A DNA stretch of 64,000 bases from Thiomicrorhabdus sp. zzn3 (GTDB lineage Bacteria > Pseudomonadota > Gammaproteobacteria > Thiomicrospirales > Thiomicrospiraceae), in the NCBI RefSeq assembly GCF_029767755.1, contig NZ_JARUQS010000001.1:1054001-1118000 (forward strand). The letters run 5' to 3'. The notes beneath the pieces are model-generated. The model had not been told where the DNA came from. It searched no databases and was given only the letters and a program-made list of their open reading frames with translations. Shown here in pieces: positions 1 to 8,064 of this stretch. A program made the position numbers and the translations under genes. Every line of letters starts with the position of its first letter. The stretch's first letter is position 1.

Positions 1-972
1 GAAGTTGTGATTGAAGATATGGTCAAAGGCCGTGTTGTCATCGCCAACCGTGAACTGGATGATCTGATCATTGCGCGTTCAGATGGCACCCCGACCTATA
101 ACCTAACGGTTGTGGTAGACGACTGGGATATGGGCATTACCCACGTTATCCGTGGTGATGACCACCTCAACAACACCCCGCGTCAAATCAACCTGTATAA
201 AGCTATTGGCGCTGAAGTGCCTAAATTTGCCCACATTCCAATGGTATTGGGAGAAGATGGCAGCCGCCTTTCCAAGCGTCACGGAGCGGTCAGCGTGCTG
301 CAATATAAAGAAGAAGGCTATCTTCCGGAAGCGCTGCTGAACTACCTGGTGCGCCTAGGGTGGTCTTATAAAGATCAGGAAATCTTCAGTATTGACCAAA
401 TGATTGAATTCTTCGACTTGGATGCCGTCAACAGCGCGCCATCGACGTTTAACGCGCCTAAGCTGACCTGGATTAACGAACAACACATCAAGTCTGCACC
501 AGCAGAACACCTGTCACGCCACCTTGCGCCGTTTATGACCGAACGAGGCTGCGATCTTTCTCAGGGTCCAGATTTAGCTCTAGTCGCCAACCTGCTGCGT
601 GAACGTGCCAAAACCTTTATCGAGATGGCGGATGCAGCAGGCTATTTCTATCAAGACTTTGAAGAGTTTGAAGCCGGGGCCGCCAAAAAGCATCTGCGTC
701 CAGTGGCAGAAGACCCCCTGAAACTCTTATTAACCAAGCTTGAAGCGCTGGATGAGTGGAATGCCCAGGCGATCCACCATGAAATCAATGCCACCGCTGA
801 AGAACTTGAAGTCGGTATGGGTAAGGTAGGCATGCCGCTACGCGTGGCCATCACTGGAGGTGGGCATTCACCGGCCATTGACGCCACTGCGGAGTTAATC
901 GGCAAACCGCGTTGTCTGAAACGCATTCAGATGGCATTGGACTTTATTGAAACCCGTAAGGAAAATCCGTAA
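1..972 (+). CDS. gltX: Glutamyl-tRNA synthetase, C-terminal part (5' truncated by window edge)
   Basis: Charges tRNA-Glu with glutamate in the cytosol (class I aminoacyl-tRNA synthetase). The frame is open from base 1, so the N-terminal Rossmann half with the HIGH motif lies outside the window. What remains begins near a conserved [12 protein letters not shown] stretch, followed by the KMSKS-type loop, here LSKRHG at about base 270. The helical anticodon-binding domain comes next, ending with the typical C-terminal GKPRCLKRI segment. A hairpin terminator follows 40 bases downstream. Two tRNA-Glu genes, its likely substrate, lie within 800 bases, though on a separate promoter. A GluQ-type paralogue is unlikely because the C-terminal anticodon domain is present. 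Confidence 0.93.
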   Translation, partial: EVVIEDMVKGRVVIANRELDDLIIARSDGTPTYNLTVVVDDWDMGITHVIRGDDHLNNTPRQINLYKAIGAEVPKFAHIPMVLGEDGSRLSKRHGAVSVLQYKEEGYLPEALLNYLVRLGWSYKDQEIFSIDQMIEFFDLDAVNSAPSTFNAPKLTWINEQHIKSAPAEHLSRHLAPFMTERGCDLSQGPDLALVANLLRERAKTFIEMADAAGYFYQDFEEFEAGAAKKHLRPVAEDPLKLLLTKLEALDEWNAQAIHHEINATAEELEVGMGKVGMPLRVAITGGGHSPAIDATAELIGKPRCLKRIQMALDFIETRKENP

Positions 973-1012
973 GGCTCGATTAAGTTTTTTACCTGAACGC
1001 TATATCAATTCA

Positions 1013-1040
1013 TAAAAGAGGACCTTGCGTCCTCTTTTTT
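1013..1040 (+). terminator. Rho-independent terminator after gltX
   Basis: A stem AAAAGAGGAC / GTCCTCTTTT encloses a short CTTGC loop and runs into a T tract. It sits 40 bases after the gltX stop, so it should end that transcript before the tRNA promoter. Confidence 0.85.
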
Positions 1041-1190
1041 ATGTTCAGACTTAAGCCATTTTTAAATTTGTAATCGGTCAAAAATGATTGGCGTGCCGTT
1101 TGATTTTTAACCTGGCTTGCCAAAAATCAAATGCTTAGCGAGCAAACACACAAAATGTCAAAAAAGTATCATATTTTTTCATCTAAAGGC

Positions 1191-1218
1191 TTGACCGCGC
1201 CAACCATATCTATATAAT
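1191..1218 (+). promoter_or_regulatory. Sigma-70 promoter of the tRNA cluster
   Basis: TTGACC (1191-1196) and TATAAT (1213-1218) are separated by 16 bases. The first tRNA starts about 20 bases after the -10 box. Both hexamers are near consensus, as expected for a stable-RNA promoter. The region 973-1190 otherwise holds only the gltX terminator and AT-rich spacer. Confidence 0.75.
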
Positions 1219-1237
1219 ACGCATCCATCAGCTCAGG

Positions 1238-1313
1238 GGGGCTATAGCTCAGCTGGGAGAGCGCAACACTGGCAGTGTTGAGGTCAGCGGTTCGATCCCG
1301 CTTAGCTCCACCA
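1238..1313 (+). tRNA. tRNA-Ala (anticodon GGC)
   Basis: A full cloverleaf of 76 bases with encoded CCA. The acceptor GGGGCTA pairs with TAGCTCC (one G-U). The anticodon loop is CTGGCAG, so the anticodon is GGC and reads GCC/GCU alanine codons. The T-loop TTCGATC is normal. It is the first gene behind the TTGACC/TATAAT promoter. Confidence 0.93.
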
Positions 1314-1359
1314 AAAGTTGATAAAAAAGTCCTTGAAAAAGGCAACGCATAACAAATGC

Positions 1360-1435
1360 GTCCCGTTCGTCTAGAGGCCTAGGACACGGCCCTTTCACGG
1401 CTGTAACAGGGGTTCGACTCCCCTACGGGACGCCA
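1360..1435 (+). tRNA. tRNA-Glu (anticodon TTC), copy 1
   Basis: 76 bases with encoded CCA. The acceptor GTCCCGT pairs with ACGGGAC and the anticodon loop CTTTCAC gives TTC. It is identical in sequence to the copy at 1699-1774. It is probably co-transcribed with the preceding tRNA-Ala and the following tRNA-Gly, which begins 3 bases downstream. Confidence 0.94.
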
Positions 1436-1437
1436 CC

Positions 1438-1513
1438 GCGGGAATAGCTCAGTTGGTAGAGCGCAACCTTGCCAAGGTTGAGGTCGCGAGTTCGAGCCTC
1501 GTTTCCCGCTCCA
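1438..1513 (+). tRNA. tRNA-Gly (anticodon GCC)
   Basis: 76 bases with encoded CCA. The acceptor GCGGGAA pairs with TTCCCGC and the loop TTGCCAA gives anticodon GCC (glycine GGC/GGU). Only two bases separate it from tRNA-Glu copy 1, so the two are cut from one precursor. Confidence 0.94.
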
Positions 1514-1589
1514 AATTCCTGTTGGATGATTAGAAACAATCGAGTCATCCAATTAAAGTTAGAAGACAGCTAACTTATAAAACGGATTT

Positions 1590-1697
1590 CGATTTGATTT
1601 TACTTAAGGTCAAGGCGGAGCAAGGGAGTGTATAAACCATACACGACCGAACGACAACGCAGAGATTAAGTCAAAGCAAACGAAAGCGTCTAAAATT
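1590..1697. repeat. Candidate interspersed repeat between tRNA-Gly and second tRNA-Glu
   Basis: This spacer contains a perfect stem GTGTAT-AAACC-ATACAC (1628-1644). The flanks, read on the minus strand, resemble a short non-coding repeat I recall between genes of marine gammaproteobacteria. It separates two identical tRNA-Glu genes and may have arrived with the duplication. Only one copy is visible here, so calling it a repeat rests on memory of the family, not on recurrence in this window. Confidence 0.3.
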
Positions 1698-1698
1698 T

Positions 1699-1774
1699 GT
1701 CCCGTTCGTCTAGAGGCCTAGGACACGGCCCTTTCACGGCTGTAACAGGGGTTCGACTCCCCTACGGGACGCCA
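1699..1774 (+). tRNA. tRNA-Glu (anticodon TTC), copy 2
   Basis: Base-for-base identical to copy 1 (1360-1435), with the same encoded CCA. It is the last gene of the tRNA cluster and is followed 5 bases later by a strong terminator. Identity over all 76 bases indicates recent duplication or gene conversion. Confidence 0.94.
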
Positions 1775-1779
1775 TCTAC

Positions 1780-1808
1780 AAAAGCCTGCGACTCTGCAGG
1801 CTTTTTTT
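1780..1808 (+). terminator. Terminator of the tRNA cluster
   Basis: A stem AAAAGCCTGC / GCAGGCTTTT with loop GACTCT runs into seven T residues. It ends the Ala-Glu-Gly-Glu tRNA transcript. Confidence 0.9.
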
Positions 1809-2022
1809 ATTTCTAGCCTTTCTTATTTCTGCTTGGTAAACTGAAAACAGTTTAATTTTATACATTCCTGCCTACAACGAAGTAGCTGGCCGGCTGATGT
1901 TTAAAACAACATCTCATTCGTCATCTTACTTATATCCTGACACTTTCCGGTCATAATCATTAGATACAATGCAGTCTCATAGCCTAACTTTAGTCATTCA
2001 TTCTCAATTTCAGGGGGGAATC

Positions 2023-3474
2023 ATGTCACAAGCGGATATCGGTCTCATCGGCCTGGCAGTCATGGGTCAAAATCTGGTCCTTAATATGGCTGACCATGGA
2101 TTTACGGTCGCGGTTTACAACCGCTCACCCGACAAAACCAGAGCCTTTTTAAACGGTGAAGCGGCGAGCAAGAGCATTATTGGCACCGAATCACTTGAAG
2201 AGCTGGTTAGCAGTCTAAAATCCCCGCGAAAAGTGATGCTGATGGTCAAGGCCGGAGAAGTGGTTGACCATTTTATTGAGCAGTTGATTCCACTGCTGGA
2301 TGAGGGCGATATCATCATTGATGGCGGCAATTCACTTTACACCGACTCTACGCGTCGCACCCATGAACTGAAAGAAAAGGGGCTGCTGTTTATTGGCACA
2401 GGCGTCTCCGGAGGCGAAGAGGGCGCCCGCCACGGCCCGTCCATTATGCCGGGTGGAAATCCACAGGCCTGGCCGGCGGTCAAACCGATCTTCCAGGCAA
2501 TTTCCGCGAAAGCAGGTGAGGAACCCTGTTGCGACTGGGTTGGCGACGCAGGTGCAGGACACTACGTTAAAATGGTGCACAATGGCATTGAATACGGCGA
2601 CATGCAGCTGATAGCCGAATCCTATCAGTTGATGCGCGAAGGACTCGGCATGAGCGCCGATGAATGCCATCAAGTCTTTGCCGAATGGAATAAAGGCGTA
2701 CTGGATTCCTATCTGATCGAAATCACCGCCGATATTCTGACCTTCAAGGATGCAGACGGCGCGCCTCTGATTGATAAGATATTGGATGCCGCAGGACAGA
2801 AGGGGACAGGGAAATGGACCGGCATCAGCTCTCTGGAAATGGGAGTGCCTTTAACCCTGATTACTGAATCTGTTTATGCACGTTGCCTGTCTGCACTCAA
2901 AGACGAAAGGCTAACCGCCTCCAAGCGCTTTCCAAGGGATGTTGGAACCGCCATGAGCGCAGACAGAGAAACGGTTTTGACCGCCATCCACGACGCACTG
3001 TACGCGTCCAAAATCATCTCCTATACCCAAGGCTACATGCTGATGCAGGAAGCGGCCAAGCACTTTTCATGGGATCTCAACTATGGCGGAATCGCCCTGA
3101 TGTGGCGAGGAGGATGCATTATTCGCAGCACCTTCCTGGGCGAAATCAAACGCGCCTTTGATGAGCAACCGGACCTGAACAATCTGCTCATGGATAACTT
3201 TTTTGAACAAGCCATTAAAGCGACCGAAGCAAACTGGCGCAAAGCCATCATCTTCGGGATTGAACAGAAAATTCCAACCCCTGCGCTGAGTTCGGCACTG
3301 GCCTTCTTTGACGGTTATCGCAGTGAAACGGTCTCCGCCAATATGTTGCAAGCGCAGCGTGATTACTTTGGCGCCCACACTTATGAACGCGTGGATGCCC
3401 CACGGGGCGAACGCTTCCATACCGACTGGATCCAATCCGGAGGTAACATCAGCTCAACCAGTTACGAGGTGTAA
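2023..3474 (+). CDS. gnd: 6-phosphogluconate dehydrogenase, decarboxylating
   Basis: Oxidises 6-phosphogluconate to ribulose 5-phosphate plus CO2, making NADPH, as the last oxidative pentose phosphate step. The 483-residue product has the N-terminal dinucleotide site GLAVMGQN, the substrate motif GTGVSGGEEGARHGP near residue 130 and the catalytic KMVHNGIEYGDMQ near 180, then the all-helical C-terminal domain. Length fits the family (about 470-485). The start at 2023 is chosen because it follows CAGGGGGGAA and matches the usual N-terminus; an in-frame ATG at 1969 has no such site. Its stop overlaps the zwf start (TAATG), so gnd-zwf-pgl form one operon. Confidence 0.96.
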   Translation: MSQADIGLIGLAVMGQNLVLNMADHGFTVAVYNRSPDKTRAFLNGEAASKSIIGTESLEELVSSLKSPRKVMLMVKAGEVVDHFIEQLIPLLDEGDIIIDGGNSLYTDSTRRTHELKEKGLLFIGTGVSGGEEGARHGPSIMPGGNPQAWPAVKPIFQAISAKAGEEPCCDWVGDAGAGHYVKMVHNGIEYGDMQLIAESYQLMREGLGMSADECHQVFAEWNKGVLDSYLIEITADILTFKDADGAPLIDKILDAAGQKGTGKWTGISSLEMGVPLTLITESVYARCLSALKDERLTASKRFPRDVGTAMSADRETVLTAIHDALYASKIISYTQGYMLMQEAAKHFSWDLNYGGIALMWRGGCIIRSTFLGEIKRAFDEQPDLNNLLMDNFFEQAIKATEANWRKAIIFGIEQKIPTPALSSALAFFDGYRSETVSANMLQAQRDYFGAHTYERVDAPRGERFHTDWIQSGGNISSTSYEV

Positions 3475-4979
3475 TGATGTCCAACAGCCACACTCCTTGT
3501 ACCTATGTTATCTTTGGAGCCACCGGCAATTTGTCACTGACCAAGCTTATGCCGGCGTTTTATCATCTCGAAACAGAAGGCCGCCTTGACGAGGCCGTCA
3601 AAATCGTCGCCATCGGACGTCGCGACTGGGATGACGAGCATTGGAAAGGCGTCATTCACGAAGCGATGCAAAAAGCGGCGCGCGGAGGATTATGCGAAGA
3701 GACCTTCAGCCACTTCGCCCAACGCCTGTGTTATTTCAGAATGGATATTAACGACAAAAAAGCCTATCCTCAACTAAGGGAAATGATTTCCGAAAAGGGG
3801 TGGCCGAGTAACATGGCATTCTACCTCTCCATGAGCCCTTCGGATTTCGGCCCCGTCGTCAAGCATCTCGGCGACAGCGATTTACTGGATGAAAGTCTCG
3901 GCTGGAAACGCGTGGTTTTGGAAAAACCCTTTGGCTATGACAGCGAATCCGCCAAGGCATTGCAATATCAATTGAATCACTATCTAAAAGAAGAACAGAC
4001 CTACCGCATTGATCATTACCTGGGCAAGGGCATGGTGCAGAACCTGATGGTTTTCCGTTTTGCAAACCTCCTCATGGAACCCTTGTGGAATCGAAACTAC
4101 ATCGACCATATTCAAATCTCCCATTCCGAAGACCGTCCAGTTGGCAGCCGCGCAGGGTATTACGACAACAGCGGTGCCATGCGCGACATGATTCAAAGCC
4201 ACCTATTACAGCTTTTGGCGTTGATTGCCATGGAACCACCTGCCTCAATGGAAGCCGAAGCGTTGCGGGATGAAAAGGTTAAGCTGCTCAAATCAATCCG
4301 CCCGATTCATAAAAACAGCATTAATGCCCAAGCCTACCGTGCCCAGTACAGTGAAGGCAGCGTCAACGGCCAGCCGGTTAAATCCTATCTGCAAGAAGAG
4401 GGGGTTGCCGAAAACAGCGTCACCGAGACCTATGCGGCCTTAAAACTGTATATCGACAACTGGCGCTGGGAAGGGGTACCTTTCTACTTGCAGACCGGAA
4501 AAAACCTGGCTAAAAGCCAGACCTTGATCTCCATCTGCTTCAAACACCCCCCGCAGCAGTTCTTTAAAGACTCTCAAGTCAAAAAAATGGAGCCGAACTG
4601 GATTGTCTTCAGCATTCAGCCAGAAGAAGCCATTAAGGTGGAAATGACTGCCAAACAACCCGGATTGGAGATTAAAACCCGCCAAATCAGCCTGGATGCG
4701 AGCCTGTGCGATTCTGACGGGGACTACAATGACGCCTATGAAGAATTGCTTTTGGACGTGATTAAAGGCGACCGTTCCCTGTTTTTGCGCTATGACGAGG
4801 TCAAGGCTGCCTGGAGCGTGGTGGATCCGGTGATTCAAGCTTGGGCGGCTAATACCAGCTATATCGATACCTACCCATCCGGCAGCTGGGGACCGCACGA
4901 TTCCAATAAACTGTTTGACCAGCCCGGACAAGAGTGGCGTCACAGCGTCGCGCCTGCGGAGGGCAGTCATCTTGAATAG
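3474..4979 (+). CDS. zwf: Glucose-6-phosphate 1-dehydrogenase
   Basis: Oxidises glucose 6-phosphate to 6-phosphoglucono-lactone with NADP+, the entry step of the oxidative pentose phosphate branch. The 501-residue protein opens with the nucleotide-binding GATGNLS and carries the active-site signature RIDHYLGKG near residue 180 (usually RIDHYLGKE; here Gly follows the Lys). The ATG overlaps the gnd stop; a second ATG one codon on (3477) is equally possible. The 3' end overlaps the pgl start. Gene order gnd-zwf-pgl without edd/eda points to the pentose phosphate cycle rather than Entner-Doudoroff use. Confidence 0.96.
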   Translation: MMSNSHTPCTYVIFGATGNLSLTKLMPAFYHLETEGRLDEAVKIVAIGRRDWDDEHWKGVIHEAMQKAARGGLCEETFSHFAQRLCYFRMDINDKKAYPQLREMISEKGWPSNMAFYLSMSPSDFGPVVKHLGDSDLLDESLGWKRVVLEKPFGYDSESAKALQYQLNHYLKEEQTYRIDHYLGKGMVQNLMVFRFANLLMEPLWNRNYIDHIQISHSEDRPVGSRAGYYDNSGAMRDMIQSHLLQLLALIAMEPPASMEAEALRDEKVKLLKSIRPIHKNSINAQAYRAQYSEGSVNGQPVKSYLQEEGVAENSVTETYAALKLYIDNWRWEGVPFYLQTGKNLAKSQTLISICFKHPPQQFFKDSQVKKMEPNWIVFSIQPEEAIKVEMTAKQPGLEIKTRQISLDASLCDSDGDYNDAYEELLLDVIKGDRSLFLRYDEVKAAWSVVDPVIQAWAANTSYIDTYPSGSWGPHDSNKLFDQPGQEWRHSVAPAEGSHLE

Positions 4980-5703
4980 CGCACCGAAAATACTGAAGAA
5001 CGGTTGGCTCTGTTTTGATAACCCTTCAGAATTAGCCAGCTATGCTGTGCAAACCATTGTCGACACGGCCAAACTGGCCATTCAATCCCGCCACGCATTT
5101 CATTTCGTCACCGCTGGAGGAACGACTCCCCTGCATATATACAAAAAGCTGGCAGAAATCGAAGCAAACGCCGCATGCACGGATATGGCATGGGAAGCCT
5201 GGCATGTTTATATGGGAGACGAACGCTGTTTACCCGCAGATGACCCTGAATTGAACCGAACCGCTTTAGAGGAGGCCTGGTTAAACCACAGCGCCATTCC
5301 GCTACAGAACCGGCATCTTATGAAAGGGGAGTTAGGCGCCATACAAGCTGCTCAAGATTATGAAAACTGCGTCAAAGACACATGGTTTGACATAACACTC
5401 CTTGGCATGGGAGAAGATGGGCATACCGCCAGCCTGTTTCCCGGCCACTCTCATGCCCATGAAGCAGACCGTCTGGTGCAGACAGAGTTTAGCTCTCCTA
5501 AACCTCCAGCGGAAAGAATTACCCTTTCAGCAAAGTGTTTAGGGCACAGCCGTCAAGTCATTAAAATCGTCACCGGAAGTGGCAAAAAGGAGGCCGTGAA
5601 AGCTTGGCTAAACGGAACCGATTTACCGATCGCACAGATTCACGGGGAAAACACTCAAGTCTGGATCAGCCGTGAAAGCTGGCCCAGTGAAAATGACCTC
5701 TAA
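4972..5703 (+). CDS. pgl: 6-phosphogluconolactonase (DevB type)
   Basis: Hydrolyses 6-phosphogluconolactone to 6-phosphogluconate, linking zwf to gnd. The 243-residue product has VTAGGTTP near the N-terminus, VYMGDERCLPADDP and GMGEDGHTASLFPG, all hallmarks of the NagB/SugarP-isomerase-like Pgl family. A TTG start at 4972 is chosen because GGAGGG lies 8 bases upstream and it gives the normal length. The frame stays open upstream to a TTG at 4915, which would bury more of zwf. It overlaps the last codons of zwf. The 3' spacer before relA carries the AACAGGCCTG motif. Confidence 0.92.
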   Translation: MNSAPKILKNGWLCFDNPSELASYAVQTIVDTAKLAIQSRHAFHFVTAGGTTPLHIYKKLAEIEANAACTDMAWEAWHVYMGDERCLPADDPELNRTALEEAWLNHSAIPLQNRHLMKGELGAIQAAQDYENCVKDTWFDITLLGMGEDGHTASLFPGHSHAHEADRLVQTEFSSPKPPAERITLSAKCLGHSRQVIKIVTGSGKKEAVKAWLNGTDLPIAQIHGENTQVWISRESWPSENDL

Positions 5704-5722
5704 AAATGGCATTTACATTCTA

Positions 5723-5732
5723 AACAGGCCTG
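5723..5732 (+). repeat. AACAGGCCTG motif copy, between convergent pgl and relA
   Basis: Exact 10-mer, continued as GGTTAAA. It lies in the 50-base gap between two genes that converge. Confidence 0.8.
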
Positions 5733-5753
5733 GTTAAACCTAGCGTAGCGGGG

Positions 5754-7895
5754 TCAGATTTTAGTGATCGAAGCGGATTCAATATTCTGAATACGCTCAA
5801 TGTTATCCAAAACCTGGCCCAAATGGGTATCCGCATCCACCTCAAGGGTCAATTTCATGGAGACGGTACGATCTTCGCTGTCGGTATGTGTCTGGGAGTC
5901 GATCAGGTTAACATCCAAATCCGTCAAAACCCCCATCACATCACGCAACAAGCCTTTGCGGTCAAAGGCCGTAACCGACAATTCAGCGGTAAAGCTGGCT
6001 TTATCCGCTTCTGCATAGTTCCATGAGACCTCAATAATACGCTGCAACTCTTCGTGGGTTAAATTGAGAATATTGGGACAATCGCTTCGATGTACGGTAA
6101 TCCCGCGTCCACGTGTCACATAACCGACGATGTCATCGCCTTTTTGCGGATGACAGCAGGGCGCCAACTGAGTACGCAGTTTCGGCGCACCCACCACATA
6201 AACCGTTTGGTCCTCTGGAACCGTTTCCTGTTTGACAGCACTTTTAAATCCAAAAGACTTCTGCTGAGGTCGCAATTTCTCCTGAATGGCATTAGCCAGC
6301 TGGCGTTCGTTGACCTGCCCTTTACCCAAGGCCTCAAACAGTTCGGTATCCGATTCCAACTTGAAGCGTTCGACAATATCCGCCACCTTGACCTGAGCGG
6401 CATGCAAACGCCTTATTTCGCGATTGAAAAGGGCTTCACCCGCCTGAATATTTTGTGCCCGATTCTGCTTATTAAACCAACTCTTAATTTTAGTACGTGT
6501 GCTACTGCTGTTGATATAACCTAAGTTAGGATTCAACCAATTGCGGCTTGGGGCACCGTTTTTGACCGCCAACACCTCAACCTTGTCTCCGGTTTTAAGT
6601 AGTGTTGACAAAGGTTGAATCCGTCCATTGATCTTAGCGCCGCGGCAGCCGTGACCAAGCTCAGTATGAATGTTATAAGCAAAATCCAATGGCGTCGCGC
6701 CCTGGCGCAAGGTCACGATCTCATTTTGTGGTGTCAGCACGTAAATATGCTGGCTCAACAGCTCCGTACTGATCTCTTTGAAGATCTCCGGATCATCGCC
6801 GTTTTCCAAAAGCTGGCGTACATTGGCGATGCTTTTTTCCAGGTTTTGGTCAATGCCTTTACCACCTTCTTTATATCGCCAGTGTGCGGCCACACCATAT
6901 TCGGCATGATGATGCATTTCATAGGTTCGAATCTGAATTTCAACCGTTTTACCTTCCGGACCAATAATCACGGTATGAATCGACTGATAACCGTTGTCTT
7001 TTGGAGTCGTAATATAGTCGTCAAATTCGTCTTTAATGTAACTCCAGTGGCTGTGAATCAATCCCAGCACCTCATAACAGTCTTTTACCGTATCCACATA
7101 AATACGCACGGCACGCAGGTCATACAGCTCATCAATTGGCAGGTTTTTACGCTTCATTTTACGCCATATGCTGTAGATGTGCTTAGGGCGACCGGTGATT
7201 TTGCCTTCGATATTCTGCGAAGCCAGTAGCGTTTTTAAAATTTCAATGACCGACTCAATATACGCCTCGCGCTGGCCGCGCTTGGACGCTAACTGACTGG
7301 CAATATCTTTATAATCATCCGGATGAAGATATCGGAACGAGAGGTCTTCCAGCTCCCACTTCAATTGAGCAATCCCTAAGCGGTTAGCAAGAGGTGAGAA
7401 AATAAGTTGCGTTTCTTCAGCAATCTGCTGACGAACGGAAGGCTCTTCAAATTTGAGATGACGTAAACGAGCCACTCGATAAGCCAACTTGACAATCATG
7501 ATGCGAATGTCGGAAGTCATCGCCAACAGCATCTGGCGTAAACGTTCGTTTTGCACATCGGAACGATGGCTGAGGTCAAAATCTTTAAATTTGTTTAAAC
7601 GCCGAATGCCGTCAACCAGTTCTGCCATAGGCGCGCCAAATCGCTCCTCGATAAACGCACGATCGTAAAACTCTTCAATATTGGCATCACTTAACAGGGT
7701 GGCCACCAAGGTTTCATGATCCACCTTAATCGCGGCAAGGATCTCGGCCACATCCACACTGCGTATCAAACTCTTTTCTGGTAGATTCAGCGCTTCAAGG
7801 GCAATAGTACAGGCCAGCTGGCATTTTTCCAGCTCAGGGCCGTCCAATTCTTCGGAACGAAACAGTTGTTTAAACAATTCTACGGGGGTGGTCAT
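5754..7895 (-). CDS. relA: GTP pyrophosphokinase, (p)ppGpp synthetase I (RelA)
   Basis: Makes (p)ppGpp from GTP/GDP and ATP on stalled ribosomes to trigger the stringent response. The 713-residue protein shows the long RSH layout: a degenerate N-terminal HD region, where the hydrolase His-Asp is replaced by LLSDAN; the synthetase domain with the acidic EFDDYITTPKDNGYQSIH stretch; a TGS domain (IYVLTPQNE); a Cys/His cluster with CCHPQKGDD; and a C-terminal ACT domain. Acidic EXDD with a broken HD is the RelA signature; bifunctional SpoT has RXKD and an intact HD. The start at 7895 has no clear Shine-Dalgarno. It is a lone gene, convergent with pgl and divergent from dusA. Confidence 0.92.
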   Translation of the reverse strand: MTTPVELFKQLFRSEELDGPELEKCQLACTIALEALNLPEKSLIRSVDVAEILAAIKVDHETLVATLLSDANIEEFYDRAFIEERFGAPMAELVDGIRRLNKFKDFDLSHRSDVQNERLRQMLLAMTSDIRIMIVKLAYRVARLRHLKFEEPSVRQQIAEETQLIFSPLANRLGIAQLKWELEDLSFRYLHPDDYKDIASQLASKRGQREAYIESVIEILKTLLASQNIEGKITGRPKHIYSIWRKMKRKNLPIDELYDLRAVRIYVDTVKDCYEVLGLIHSHWSYIKDEFDDYITTPKDNGYQSIHTVIIGPEGKTVEIQIRTYEMHHHAEYGVAAHWRYKEGGKGIDQNLEKSIANVRQLLENGDDPEIFKEISTELLSQHIYVLTPQNEIVTLRQGATPLDFAYNIHTELGHGCRGAKINGRIQPLSTLLKTGDKVEVLAVKNGAPSRNWLNPNLGYINSSSTRTKIKSWFNKQNRAQNIQAGEALFNREIRRLHAAQVKVADIVERFKLESDTELFEALGKGQVNERQLANAIQEKLRPQQKSFGFKSAVKQETVPEDQTVYVVGAPKLRTQLAPCCHPQKGDDIVGYVTRGRGITVHRSDCPNILNLTHEELQRIIEVSWNYAEADKASFTAELSVTAFDRKGLLRDVMGVLTDLDVNLIDSQTHTDSEDRTVSMKLTLEVDADTHLGQVLDNIERIQNIESASITKI

Positions 7896-8050
7896 CGGTC
7901 TTAGTCAGCTATTTTTCTTACCTCAAGCGACTATTTTATAGTCTTGGTCAGGATAATCCATAGTTTTACGCGCTTTTACTCCATCACCGAAGCAAACATG
8001 ACCTCAACAAAACAGTAATACAAGGTAAAATAACGCAAAAATGCCACCTT

Positions 8051-8056
8051 TATAAT
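8051..8056 (+). promoter_or_regulatory. TATAAT box 8 bases before dusA ATG (possible leaderless mRNA)
   Basis: A consensus -10 hexamer ends 8 bases before the dusA ATG, and no Shine-Dalgarno is visible between them. If used, transcription would start at or next to the start codon. No good -35 box is seen. Confidence 0.35.
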
Positions 8057-8064
8057 AAAAAACA

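Noticed and set aside
1375-1380. AGGCCT in both tRNA-Glu genes
   Set aside because: Part of the conserved D-arm of tRNA-Glu, not counted in the AACAGGCCTG family.
5749-5757. GGGGTCAGA, also seen near 28652, considered as part of a REP-type repeat
   Set aside because: Only two short matches, one of which contains the relA stop codon; no flanking palindrome.
6615-7229. 204-codon open frame on the plus strand
   Set aside because: Antisense to the conserved synthetase and TGS domains of relA; no ribosome-binding site and no recognisable product.
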